From contig NZ_VKNW01000005.1 in the NCBI RefSeq assembly GCF_007474535.1, positions 62,001-126,000 on the forward strand: a stretch of 64,000 nt of DNA, in the 5' to 3' direction. The position numbers and the translations under genes were made by a program. The notes beneath the pieces were generated by a model. It saw only the letters and a list, made by a program, of their open reading frames with translations. It made no database searches and was not told the origin of the DNA. Below are positions 1 through 8,860 of the stretch, one piece after another. The stretch's first letter is position 1; every line of letters starts with the position of its first letter. This stretch comes from Chryseobacterium echinoideorum. Lineage in GTDB: Bacteria; Bacteroidota; Bacteroidia; Flavobacteriales; Weeksellaceae.

Positions 1-1859
1 AAAGAATTACCAACAAATATGATAATTTTTATATCATAGACAACGAGCAGGAAATATGGGATCAGCTGCTGAACACGATTTCCACTATTATTAATTATGA
101 CAGAATGATGGTGTATCACTTCATGGAAGATGGTTCCGGAAAAGTGGTCGCCGAAAAAAATAATGGAAATCTTGAAAGCTATATAGGTCTGAATTACCCA
201 GAGCATGATATTCCGAGACAAGCCAGAGAACTTTACAAAAAGAAAAGAAAAAGAATTTTTTCTAATGTCTATTCCGAACCAGTAAAGATATTAAGCAATA
301 CCAAAAAAGATATTGATCTTACTTTTGCTGTTACCAGAGCTATGGCTCCTATTCATGGGCAATATGTAAAAAACTCAGGAGCTTCTTCAAGTTTCAGCAT
401 TTCTATCATTATAGAAGACCAACTTTGGGGACTGGTAACCTGCCAAAATAAAGACGCAAAACACATTGATCTGGAAGATCGTGTACAGGCAGGAATATTT
501 ACAGTTCTGGCTTCTAATGCTTATTCTTCTTTTAAATCAAAAAAAGAGCTGGAAGACAGAATTAATCTGAATGAAAAATTAAATTTTCTGAAATCTGAAT
601 TTCTAAAACACGGAACCTTATTTGAAGCTTTGGATGCTAATAAAACAGAACTCAGAAAGATTCCTAAAGCAGATGGAATTGCCATTATTTCAGATCATGA
701 TATGGTTTTGGAAGGAATCACTCCGGACAGAGATAAAATAGCTTCCATTATAGAGTGGGCATACGAAAATACAACAGAAAATATTTTCACCAGTAGCAGC
801 TTTCTGAAAAATCATGGAGAAGAACTCGGACTTGAATCTAAAACAGCAGGAATCATCATCTATTTTGTTGAAAGAACAAAGCGCGAAATGATGATCTGGT
901 TCAGAAAAGAGTTTGACGAACATATTAACTGGGCGGGAGATCCGAAACTACAAATTGATGTCTTTGTACAGGACGGAGTGGAAAAACATACAGTTTCACC
1001 AAGAACGTCTTTTGAAATATTCACTCAGAATATCAAAGGAAGCTCTAAAAAATGGAGTTCCAACAACATCATCTCGGTTAATCTTATCAGAGATGTAATC
1101 CTGGAAACTTCTCACAAGCAGTATATTACCATAAAAAAACTGAATGATCAGCTCAAAAGAGTCAATGAAGAACTCGACAGTTTTTCGTACACCATTTCAC
1201 ACGATCTGGGAACTCCGCTTACGGTAATGAAACTCAATGCACAAATGCTTTTGAAGTCTCTTGGCGAAACTGCCGAGAAAAATAAAATTAATTCCATCAT
1301 TGAAGAGATTGACAGTATGGCAGAAATGATGCAGAATGTACTTCAGCTCAGCCGTGCAAAACATATTGAGATTAAGCTGGAAACTATCGAAACTAACGCT
1401 ACCATTCAGAAAATAACTGAAAATGCCAAAATCACTTTCGGAAGTCCGAAAAGTTTAATCGTTATCAAAGAATGTCCTGAAGTTTTGGCGGATAAAACCA
1501 TGCTGCATCAGGTATTTTTAAATATCATCAATAATGCAATAAAATACTCGTCAAATCAGGAAAAACCAATCGTACAGATTGAAGGCACAGATGAAGGCGA
1601 CAAAATTATCTACCGCATTAAAGATAACGGAATCGGAATACCTGAAGAAAACAAACACAAAATGTTTAAGATTTTCAACAGGATGGATAATGCCAAACAA
1701 TTTAAAGGAAATGGTGTAGGATTATCAATCGTACACAGAATCATGATGAGATTGGGAGGAAGTGTAGATTACGAAAGCAATAAAAACGGAACCTGCTTTA
1801 TACTTACCTTTCAAAAGCCATCCATCGTCAAAAATGAAATCAATAATAATGCTTTCTGA
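1..1859 (+). CDS. bphP: Bacteriophytochrome sensor histidine kinase (5' truncated by window edge)
   Basis: Red-light sensing histidine kinase. The frame is open from base 3, so the N-terminal PAS domain with the usual biliverdin-binding Cys lies outside the window. The GAF domain shows the DIP motif (Asp codon at 207) and the PIH pyrrole-water His (codon 354). The PHY tongue motif PRTSF is at 999-1013. A HisKA domain with phospho-acceptor His (codon 1200, SHDLGTPL) and a HATPase domain (NAIKYS, DNGIGIP, GNGVGLSIV) complete the kinase. The His that normally follows the GAF Cys and contacts ring D is Gln here (codon 444). The last 26 bases overlap the heme oxygenase gene, which supplies biliverdin. 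The first in-window ATG (105) is internal, not the start. Confidence 0.9.
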   Translation, partial: RITNKYDNFYIIDNEQEIWDQLLNTISTIINYDRMMVYHFMEDGSGKVVAEKNNGNLESYIGLNYPEHDIPRQARELYKKKRKRIFSNVYSEPVKILSNTKKDIDLTFAVTRAMAPIHGQYVKNSGASSSFSISIIIEDQLWGLVTCQNKDAKHIDLEDRVQAGIFTVLASNAYSSFKSKKELEDRINLNEKLNFLKSEFLKHGTLFEALDANKTELRKIPKADGIAIISDHDMVLEGITPDRDKIASIIEWAYENTTENIFTSSSFLKNHGEELGLESKTAGIIIYFVERTKREMMIWFRKEFDEHINWAGDPKLQIDVFVQDGVEKHTVSPRTSFEIFTQNIKGSSKKWSSNNIISVNLIRDVILETSHKQYITIKKLNDQLKRVNEELDSFSYTISHDLGTPLTVMKLNAQMLLKSLGETAEKNKINSIIEEIDSMAEMMQNVLQLSRAKHIEIKLETIETNATIQKITENAKITFGSPKSLIVIKECPEVLADKTMLHQVFLNIINNAIKYSSNQEKPIVQIEGTDEGDKIIYRIKDNGIGIPEENKHKMFKIFNRMDNAKQFKGNGVGLSIVHRIMMRLGGSVDYESNKNGTCFILTFQKPSIVKNEINNNAF

Positions 1860-2397
1860 ATATCTTAAACAAAATACAGCAAATTATCACGATACAGCCG
1901 AAAAAATTTTTCAATCACATAAAATATTCAGTAAAACATTTACTTTAGAAGATTACAAAAAAATCATTTATAATAATTACCTGATGCTTCTTCACAGTGA
2001 AGAGCAAATTTTTGATCTTTTAAATGAAAAATACGGTAAAAAGCTTCAGCTGGAAAACAGAAAAAAATTTCATCTTATTGAAAAAGATTTTCTGGCTCTG
2101 CAGATGAAAAACAATACCGAACTTTCCTTTCATATTTCTGACGAATTTGAAGCGTTGGGAGCAATGTATGTCATTGAAGGCTCTACATTGGGTGGAAATG
2201 TCATTGCTAAACAGCTTTCTAAAACTGAAGGATTTGAAGAAACCAGCTTTTATTTTTTCGGATGCTATCAGGAAAATACAGGACTGATGTGGAAAAACTT
2301 CAAAGAATTTCTTGATAGTCAAATAAAAGAAGAAAGCTATAACAAGGTTTTGTCCGGAGCAAAGAAAATGTATGAATTTTTGATTAACATAGGTTAG
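1834..2397 (+). CDS. bphO: Biliverdin-producing heme oxygenase
   Basis: Heme oxygenase that opens heme to biliverdin, here most likely for the phytochrome whose gene it overlaps. The proximal heme-ligand His is in the N-terminal NYHDTAEK segment. The distal-helix signature GAMYVIEGSTLGG is clear and typical of bacterial BphO proteins. At 187 residues the size fits. Start choice is open: 1834 overlaps the upstream gene by 26 bases, while an in-frame ATG at 1849 gives an 11-base overlap and removes five residues not needed by the fold. The overlap implies translational coupling with bphP. A role in using heme imported by the 10-20 kb locus is possible but unsupported. Confidence 0.88.
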   Translation: MKSIIMLSEYLKQNTANYHDTAEKIFQSHKIFSKTFTLEDYKKIIYNNYLMLLHSEEQIFDLLNEKYGKKLQLENRKKFHLIEKDFLALQMKNNTELSFHISDEFEALGAMYVIEGSTLGGNVIAKQLSKTEGFEETSFYFFGCYQENTGLMWKNFKEFLDSQIKEESYNKVLSGAKKMYEFLINIG

Positions 2398-2428
2398 ATT
2401 TTAAATAAAAATTAAAATTCCTGAAAAA

Positions 2429-2459
2429 TTGCTCAATTTTTCGGGAATTTGTACATTTG
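2429..2459 (+). promoter_or_regulatory. Bacteroidota-type promoter of mdh
   Basis: TTG at 2429-2431 and TACATTTG at 2452-2459 are spaced by 20 bases and match the Bacteroidota -33/-7 pattern. This predicts a leader of about 50 bases before the mdh ATG at 2516. Confidence 0.55.
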
Positions 2460-2515
2460 GGAAACTCAAATAAAGAAAAGACTAAACAAAAATAAATAAT
2501 TAAAAAGTACACATT

Positions 2516-3442
2516 ATGAAAGTAACTGTAGTAGGTGCAGGAGCAGTAGGAGCAAGTTGTGCAGAGTACATCGCTATGAAAAACTTCTGTTCGGAAGTAG
2601 TTTTGGTAGACATCAAAGAAGGATTTGCCGAAGGGAAAGCAATGGATTTGATGCAGACAGCATCCTTAAACGGATTTGACACTAAAATTACCGGAACAAC
2701 AGGAGATTACAGCAAAACAGCAGGTTCTCACGTTGCCGTAATCACTTCAGGTATCCCAAGAAAACCGGGAATGACCAGAGAAGAGCTTATCGGAATCAAC
2801 GCTGGAATTGTAAAAGAAGTTACTGAAAATCTTGTAAAAAATTCTCCGGAGGTAATCATCATCGTAGTGTCTAACCCAATGGATACCATGGCTTATCTGG
2901 TACACAAAACTTCTGGTCTTCCTAAAAATAAGATCATCGGTATGGGTGGTGCATTAGACTCTGCAAGATTCAAATACAGATTGGCGGAAGCTCTTGAAGC
3001 TCCGATTTCTGATGTTGACGGAATGGTAATCGCTGCTCACAGTGATACAGGAATGCTTCCTTTACTAAGCAAAGCTACAAGAAATGGTGTTCCTGTAACA
3101 GAGTTTCTTAATGATGAAAAGCAAAAATACGTCATTGAAGAAACTAAAGTAGGCGGAGCTACTTTAACAAAACTTTTAGGTACTTCAGCATGGTATGCTC
3201 CAGGTGCAGCAGTTTCTGTGATGGTGCAGGCAATTGCTTGCGATCAGAAAAAAATGATTCCTTGCTCATTAATGCTTGACGGAGAGTACGGAGAAAGCGA
3301 CATTTGTCTTGGGGTTCCGGCAATCATTGGTGCAAACGGTGTAGAAAAAATTGTAGATATCACTTTAACGGAAGAAGAAAAAGCAAAGTTTGCTGAAGCT
3401 GCAAAAGCAGTAAGAGAAGTAAACGGAGATTTAAAATTCTAG
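2516..3442 (+). CDS. mdh: Malate dehydrogenase
   Basis: NAD-dependent malate/oxaloacetate interconversion in the TCA cycle, cytoplasmic. The N-terminal Rossmann motif VVGAGAVGASCA binds NAD. The RKPGMTREEL loop carries the substrate-binding arginines and the VSNPMD segment is conserved. The catalytic His is in AHSDTGMLP, a variant of the more usual GHGDTMVP. Length (308 residues) is normal for the LDH-like MDH family. It is a single gene with its own promoter and terminator. Lactate dehydrogenase is the alternative, but the RKPGM loop favours malate dehydrogenase. Confidence 0.92.
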   Translation: MKVTVVGAGAVGASCAEYIAMKNFCSEVVLVDIKEGFAEGKAMDLMQTASLNGFDTKITGTTGDYSKTAGSHVAVITSGIPRKPGMTREELIGINAGIVKEVTENLVKNSPEVIIIVVSNPMDTMAYLVHKTSGLPKNKIIGMGGALDSARFKYRLAEALEAPISDVDGMVIAAHSDTGMLPLLSKATRNGVPVTEFLNDEKQKYVIEETKVGGATLTKLLGTSAWYAPGAAVSVMVQAIACDQKKMIPCSLMLDGEYGESDICLGVPAIIGANGVEKIVDITLTEEEKAKFAEAAKAVREVNGDLKF

Positions 3443-3466
3443 TTTAAAATTTACAGAATATAAAAT

Positions 3467-3509
3467 AAAGCCAAAGCTGATTTTTCAGTTTTGGCTTTAT
3501 TTTTTTTTT
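3467..3509 (+). terminator. Rho-independent terminator after mdh
   Basis: Arms AAAGCCAAAGCTGA (3467-3480) and TCAGTTTTGGCTTT (3485-3498), with one G-T pair, are followed by a long T-run to 3509. It may also work weakly for the converging gene at 3573. Confidence 0.8.
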
Positions 3510-3572
3510 CGATATTTAAAATGATACTATAAAAAATTTAAGTTTACCAACACAAAAATAAATTTCTCATAA

Positions 3573-5183
3573 TCATTCAAAATCTTCATTAAGCAAATTA
3601 ATAAATTGTGATGGAGACAACTCTGTATATTTCTTGAAAATCAGAGAGAATTTGTTTGGAGATGAAAAGCCAACTTCTTCAGCAAGTACAGATATTTTAT
3701 ACTTTCTGTATTTAGGATCGTTTCTGAGTTTTCTGATAATGAAATTGATTTTTAGTGAGTTGATATAATTACTAAAATCTGTTTCTTTATAATTTTTCAA
3801 AATGTACGAGAGATATTTTGAATTGGTTTCACAATAATTTGACAAGTAAGACAAAGAAATATTCCTATCTGTAAACATTTCGCCTTGTTCGAAATCATCT
3901 AGTTTGGAAAGTATTTTTTCAATCGTTTGTGAAGGTATATAAAGAGGTTCTTGATCTGAATTTTCTTTTTTTATTTCATGAATCTCACCCTCACTTTTAT
4001 TCTTAATTAACTCTGAATTTGAAAAATACAATTTCTGATTAACATATTTTAATATTAATTTATACCGTTCAATATTTTTCTTTTGCCGGTTTCTGTATTT
4101 AATAAAGAAATAAATCCCTACACACATAATGAGTAGTATCGTGCTGATTATAAAATTTTTCAAATAACTTTCAAACTTGCTCGTATTGATATTTTCATTT
4201 ACTCTTTCGTAAGATTTTTCTACAGAAAGTCGTGCATTATTTTGAAGAGTAGTTTTTACGGTATCATGTTTATACTTTACTTCCAGATATTTATCCAAAT
4301 CTTTTTCAGCAGTATAATACTTTTCGGATGTATTATAAACCTCATCTTTTAAAGATAAAAAATGAGAATTATCTGCAATTCTTTTAGCTGTTTTTAAATA
4401 TTCGCCCGCTTTTACTAAATCTTTTTTGCTGATATATATAAGCGCCAAGCCATTATTAATAAGTGCTGTGATAAAATTTTCAGGTAATCTATGAGAAATC
4501 TGTAAAGCTTTTTCATAATGCGAATAAGCTTTTTCAATATTGTTAATATGATAGTAATTATAACCAAAAAGCTGTTCGTTCGTGGCTTCCAAAACGTCTT
4601 TATTCTGTCTTATTTTTCCTAAGAATGCTAGTGTTTGTGATAGTTGTTTAATAGACTTCTTATAATTCTTATTTTCTATTTCCATATAAGCCTTTTCCTG
4701 AAGAAACATAACCATCATATAATTTCTTTGTTCCTCATCAGAAATCATTTTGCTAACTTCTAAACCCATTTCTGTATACACCTTATTTTGTTCAAATAGC
4801 CCTACAAAGCGGTAATGAGTTGCAAGAAATCCATAAACCCGGGCTTTCCAGATGATATTATTGGTAGATTCAATAATATTTTGAGATCGTACTCCAAAAC
4901 TTAATGACTTTTCAAATTCACCTTTTTGCGCATATAATGTTGCGGAAAGCATTAAGCTCTTAACCTTAAGTAGTGGTTCATCGGAATGAGTATATAAGGA
5001 ATCTGCTATAGAAACTGCTTTTAAAAAATCTTTCTGAGAAGTTTCTAAATATGTTTTATTATAAATTGTATTAAAAAGATTTGTATCCTGTCCAAAAAAG
5101 AAATAACACGGACATATCATTAGCAAAAAGATCACTCTCATAAAACAATTCGTATTCACAAATATAGGTAACAGAAGCCTCAA
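3573..5183 (-). CDS. TPR sensor / AraC-family membrane transcription regulator
   Basis: A flavobacterial one-protein sensor-regulator. The N-terminus is hydrophobic (signal-like), followed by about 300 residues of TPR-like helices, one transmembrane segment around residues 345-365 (FIISTILLIMCVGIYFFIKY), and a C-terminal AraC-type DNA-binding domain with two HTH units (last about 100 residues, including VGFSSPNKFSLIFKKY). The TPR part should sit outside the cytoplasmic membrane and the HTH inside. A better start is probably the internal Met at 5141, which gives a standard signal peptide (MRVIFLLMICP). The ligand and regulon are unknown. The gene is divergent from the exported protein at 5432, a possible target. 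Confidence 0.8.
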   Translation of the reverse strand: MRLLLPIFVNTNCFMRVIFLLMICPCYFFFGQDTNLFNTIYNKTYLETSQKDFLKAVSIADSLYTHSDEPLLKVKSLMLSATLYAQKGEFEKSLSFGVRSQNIIESTNNIIWKARVYGFLATHYRFVGLFEQNKVYTEMGLEVSKMISDEEQRNYMMVMFLQEKAYMEIENKNYKKSIKQLSQTLAFLGKIRQNKDVLEATNEQLFGYNYYHINNIEKAYSHYEKALQISHRLPENFITALINNGLALIYISKKDLVKAGEYLKTAKRIADNSHFLSLKDEVYNTSEKYYTAEKDLDKYLEVKYKHDTVKTTLQNNARLSVEKSYERVNENINTSKFESYLKNFIISTILLIMCVGIYFFIKYRNRQKKNIERYKLILKYVNQKLYFSNSELIKNKSEGEIHEIKKENSDQEPLYIPSQTIEKILSKLDDFEQGEMFTDRNISLSYLSNYCETNSKYLSYILKNYKETDFSNYINSLKINFIIRKLRNDPKYRKYKISVLAEEVGFSSPNKFSLIFKKYTELSPSQFINLLNEDFE

Positions 5184-5375
5184 TTCAAAGCGAATAGTAT
5201 CAATTAGAATTAAATATGTTTAATATTAGAAAAATAATAACTGATTATATGAGATTTATATCTAATAAGCTATCAAATTCCGGAAAACGATAACTAATAA
5301 GCTTGTCCTTACTATAATCAGACTCTAATTTTGCACCAGAAATGGTTCTAAAAACATAACACTTATTGTTCCTGC

Positions 5376-5413
5376 ATCAACTAATTATAGATCCTTTTCT
5401 ATAATTAGTTGAT
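5376..5413. repeat. Perfect 16-bp inverted repeat with 6-base loop
   Basis: ATCAACTAATTATAGA (5376-5391) and its exact reverse complement (5398-5413) flank the loop TCCTTT, ending 18 bases before the ATG at 5432. There is no T-run, so it is more likely an operator or 5' UTR stem-loop than a terminator. Confidence 0.7.
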
Positions 5414-5431
5414 ACTTTTAATCAAATTACT

Positions 5432-6877
5432 ATGAAAAACTTTTATCCGGATCTCATTTATTTAAAAAAAACATTTTTACTATTTGTTTTATTTGTATTC
5501 TGTTGCAACATGTTATTTTCTCAGAGCAGAGTCGTTGTTAATCCAGGTTTAGAATTTGGTGTTGGCAATGGAGCAGTGGCTATGAATGACGGAAATTTTG
5601 GTTTCGGACCTAGTTTTGATGCCGGTGCCAGTGTAATGTCTCCCTGGTATACGTCGCATTCAACAGTAGCAGGTGTTTGTAATCCCGGTTTTTCCGGAAA
5701 CTGTCATCCGATTGAGGTTTGGGGAACTGGTTTTCTTAATGTTCCAGCTGCACAGGGGACCAACTTTGTAGAGCTTAATGCCTATGAAAGTTCAATGATC
5801 TATCAAAATATATACTTGGCTACAGATGATGTAATAACTTATTACTTTAGACACAGAGCAAGAGCACTTACTACCGAAAGAGCAGCCATGGTTATCGAAA
5901 ATCAAAACCAGACAAACATAGCAACTATTAGAAATACAGCGGCTACATCAAGCACCACTTCATGGTCTGTCAATCAAGGAACCTATACTTTTACAGGGGT
6001 ATCAGGTGTATACAGGGTTGGTTTTAGAGCATTGGTAAGTGGTGGTAATCCCGGATTAGGAAATCTTCTTGACGATATTCGAGTAACTCTTAATCCTCTT
6101 ATTGATTTAAAATTTACATCTGCATTATCATCTTGTGAAGGCAGTAGCAACGGAAATTTATTTTTAAGAATTAATGGAGCTGTTAAGTCTCCAACAAGAG
6201 TAGCAGTAGAGCTAATAAATCCAGGAAATGGAACTCAATTTATAACAGATAGTGATATTGCAGTAACTGGTATTCCTAATTCCAACGGTACCCCTACTGT
6301 AAGCCATGTTGCAGGAAGCAACATATATTTGATCACTATTCCTACAGGAAATTATGATGGAGGTTCTACGCTAGGATACGCCAACCCTAATAATGATGAA
6401 GACGGAATAGGATTAAATATTACCTCTGTCAATGATGGAATACAAGAGCCTAATGAAACCTTTAAGTTTGAAATCAAAGAACAGGGAACTAATGGCTCTA
6501 CAAATAATTTTGTTTCCACATCATCACCTATATTTGGTGATACATATTATCCAACAACAAACGATTATTTCATCCTGCAATGTGTTTGCTACAATGATGC
6601 AAATACATCTGCCACAGGCACAGAAAGCAAACATGGTATTACACTTCTAGAAAGAGCTGGAGCAGAAAACGGCAATTGGCCTATGATAAGAAAATCTGCT
6701 CATACTGTTTTAGAATCAAACACTAAAGGATTTGTCATCACAAGAATGACCTCAGCACAGATTAATGCAATAATTTCCCCACAAGAAGGTATGATGACAT
6801 ATGATACTAACTTAAAATGTTTAAAAGTTTATAATGGAACCGAATGGTCTTGTTTTAATACCCCGACCTGTCCGTAA
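5432..6877 (+). CDS. Exported Calx-beta-like repeat protein
   Basis: A 481-residue exported protein of unknown function. Signal sequence: charged N-terminus, then a hydrophobic stretch (residues 15-30, TFLLFVLFVFCCNMLFSQ) ending near the SQS cleavage-like site. Residues about 35-210 are beta-rich and Gly/Asn-rich. Residues about 230-350 resemble a Calx-beta or choice-of-anchor domain (NDEDGIGLNI, DGIQEPNETFKFEI). The last about 45 residues (GFVITRMTSAQINAI...GMMTYDTNLKCLKVYNGTEWSCF) match a motif also found in the next gene, suggesting a shared surface or fibre-tip module. No type A T9SS sorting domain is visible. The 16-bp palindrome lies just upstream. Confidence 0.7.
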   Translation: MKNFYPDLIYLKKTFLLFVLFVFCCNMLFSQSRVVVNPGLEFGVGNGAVAMNDGNFGFGPSFDAGASVMSPWYTSHSTVAGVCNPGFSGNCHPIEVWGTGFLNVPAAQGTNFVELNAYESSMIYQNIYLATDDVITYYFRHRARALTTERAAMVIENQNQTNIATIRNTAATSSTTSWSVNQGTYTFTGVSGVYRVGFRALVSGGNPGLGNLLDDIRVTLNPLIDLKFTSALSSCEGSSNGNLFLRINGAVKSPTRVAVELINPGNGTQFITDSDIAVTGIPNSNGTPTVSHVAGSNIYLITIPTGNYDGGSTLGYANPNNDEDGIGLNITSVNDGIQEPNETFKFEIKEQGTNGSTNNFVSTSSPIFGDTYYPTTNDYFILQCVCYNDANTSATGTESKHGITLLERAGAENGNWPMIRKSAHTVLESNTKGFVITRMTSAQINAIISPQEGMMTYDTNLKCLKVYNGTEWSCFNTPTCP

Positions 6878-6912
6878 AATCAAATTTAATCTCTTCATAA
6901 AACAGTTATAAG

Positions 6913-7449
6913 ATGAAAATAAAAAAAATAGCTTCATTCCTTTTTTTAAACTTGACAATTATATTTAATGCACAAGTAATTATAGGAAATACAATAGGGA
7001 CAGCTTCTATAAAAACCTCAGTCTTATTAGAATTTGCTGCAAACCAAAATAAAGGAATAATTATGCCTTATCTAAGAACATTACCCCTTAATCCTGCAGA
7101 AGGTACAATTATACTAGATGCCACAAATGGAGCAAATGCGAGGGTTAAATTTTATAATGGCAATTGGATAGATCTCAGTGGACAAGGTGCTGATATTACA
7201 GCTGAATTATCTTCCCAACCAACAACGGCAGAACTTTTAAGTTCAAAGGCAATCATTGGCTCCAATTCTAGTTCTGCTGACGGAATATTAGTCTTAGAAT
7301 CCACCAATAAATCCCTCCTTCTTCCTATTGTTGAAGATGTGCAGAATATTGTCAGTCCTTCACCGGGTATGATCGTTTATGTAAATAAGAGTGGGGCAAA
7401 GCGACTGGCTGTTTTTAATGGCAGCAAATGGTCTTTTTGGAAACCTTAA
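6913..7449 (+). CDS. Small exported protein sharing the C-terminal module of its neighbour
   Basis: 178 residues with a signal peptide (KKIASFLFLNLTIIFNAQ). It contains two copies of a short unit in which a GMxxY/GTIIL strand is followed by a VKFYNGNWIDL or LAVFNGSKWSFW strand (about residues 60-92 and 145-178). The same unit closes the protein encoded at 5432, 35 bases upstream, so the two are probably co-transcribed and co-functional. Such proteins are common, and mostly unnamed, in Chryseobacterium. I do not recognise a function. Confidence 0.65.
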   Translation: MKIKKIASFLFLNLTIIFNAQVIIGNTIGTASIKTSVLLEFAANQNKGIIMPYLRTLPLNPAEGTIILDATNGANARVKFYNGNWIDLSGQGADITAELSSQPTTAELLSSKAIIGSNSSSADGILVLESTNKSLLLPIVEDVQNIVSPSPGMIVYVNKSGAKRLAVFNGSKWSFWKP

Positions 7450-7480
7450 TTAAATCATTATTATAGATCATTAATATAAA

Positions 7481-7525
7481 AAACAGCTCAAATCTTATTT
7501 TTGAATAAGCTTTGAGCTGTTAATA
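7481..7525. terminator. Bidirectional terminator
   Basis: Arms AACAGCTCAAA (7482-7492) and TTTGAGCTGTT (7511-7521), with an inner CTTAT/ATAAG pairing, lie between converging genes. A and T runs flank it on both sides. Confidence 0.75.
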
Positions 7526-7542
7526 TTTTATAAGTATTACTC

Positions 7543-8736
7543 TCAAATAACACCCAATTCTTTACCCACTTTCTCAAAAGCTGCTATTGCTTTATCCAGA
7601 TGCTCCCTTTTATGAGCCGCCGAAAGCTGTACTCTGATTCTCGCTTTTCCTTTTGGAACAACAGGATAAAAGAATCCTATAACATAGATACCTTCATCCA
7701 TCAGTTTTTCTGCCATTTTTTGTGATAAAGGAGCATCATAGAGCATTACCGGTACAATGGCTGCATCACCATCCGGAATATCAAAACCTTTTGATTTCAT
7801 TTCTGTTCTGAAATATTCTGCATTTTCCATCACTTTATCTCTAAGACTTGTATCATCAGAAATCATATCCAAAACCTTCATTGCCGCTCCAACAATTCCC
7901 GGAGCCAGAGAATTTGAAAAAAGATAAGGTCTTGAACGCTGTCTCAGCATATCTATAATTTCTTTCTTTCCGGAAGTAAAACCACCCAAAGCACCCCCCA
8001 AAGCTTTTCCTAAAGTAGAGGTAATAATATCTACTCTACCCATTACTTCGTTAGCTTCATGAGTTCCGCGTCCTGTTTTTCCGATAAAACCTGTAGCGTG
8101 AGAATCATCTACCATTACCAAAGCATCATATTGATCTGCAAGGTCACAAACTCCTTTCAGGTCAGCAACAATTCCGTCCATAGAAAAGACACCATCTGTC
8201 ACGATAATCTTAAAACGGTGATTTTTTTCAGAAGCTGCCTTTAGCTGCGCTTCCAAATCTTCCATATTATTATTTTTGTAACGGTATCTCGCTGCTTTGC
8301 AAAGACGAACTCCGTCAATAATTGAAGCATGATTTAATTCATCTGAAATAATTGCATCTTCATCGGTAAACAGAGGCTCAAATACACCGCCATTGGCATC
8401 AAAACATGCAGCATATAAAATAGTATCTTCCAGACCTAGAAAATTAGAAATTTTCTCCTCAAGCTGTTTATGAATATCCTGAGTTCCACAAATAAAACGT
8501 ACAGAAGACATCCCGTAACCATGAGAAGCAATCATATCCTGCGAAGCCTTCATCACTTCAGGATGATTGGATAGTCCTAAATAGTTGTTGGCACAAAAGT
8601 TCAGCAGTTTTTTTCCATTCGCTTCTATTTCGGCACTTTGCTGAGAAGTGATGATCCTTTCTCTTTTATAAAGACCGTCATTCTCAATATTTTTCAACTC
8701 GTTCTGTAGGTTTTCTAGATATTTTCCGGAAATCAT
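7543..8736 (-). CDS. kbl: Glycine C-acetyltransferase (2-amino-3-ketobutyrate CoA ligase)
   Basis: PLP-dependent alpha-oxoamine synthase that converts 2-amino-3-ketobutyrate and CoA to glycine and acetyl-CoA in threonine breakdown. At 397 residues it has the family length. The NYLGLSNHP segment and the PLP-site motif [15 protein letters not shown] are clear, and the Schiff-base Lys lies in [14 protein letters not shown]. The RSRPYLFSN segment is typical of Kbl. Threonine dehydrogenase (tdh) is not adjacent, which is not unusual in Flavobacteriia. Other members of the fold (KAS-type, serine palmitoyltransferase) are less likely given the close match to Kbl motifs. Confidence 0.93.
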   Translation of the reverse strand: MISGKYLENLQNELKNIENDGLYKRERIITSQQSAEIEANGKKLLNFCANNYLGLSNHPEVMKASQDMIASHGYGMSSVRFICGTQDIHKQLEEKISNFLGLEDTILYAACFDANGGVFEPLFTDEDAIISDELNHASIIDGVRLCKAARYRYKNNNMEDLEAQLKAASEKNHRFKIIVTDGVFSMDGIVADLKGVCDLADQYDALVMVDDSHATGFIGKTGRGTHEANEVMGRVDIITSTLGKALGGALGGFTSGKKEIIDMLRQRSRPYLFSNSLAPGIVGAAMKVLDMISDDTSLRDKVMENAEYFRTEMKSKGFDIPDGDAAIVPVMLYDAPLSQKMAEKLMDEGIYVIGFFYPVVPKGKARIRVQLSAAHKREHLDKAIAAFEKVGKELGVI

Positions 8737-8860
8737 ATAATAAAATTTTATTGGCGCTAATTTAATAAAAAGCCTTTAAACAAATTGTTTAAATATTATT
8801 TTATCAAAATTAAAAACCTTGAGCTTTTAAAAAACAGATGATTATATTTTTCTGAGTGAT

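Noticed and set aside
690..923. Minus-strand open frame inside the phytochrome kinase gene
   Set aside because: It lies fully within a clear coding region, and its translation has no family traits. The same applies to the other antisense frames over pheT, tssH, tssF and atpA.
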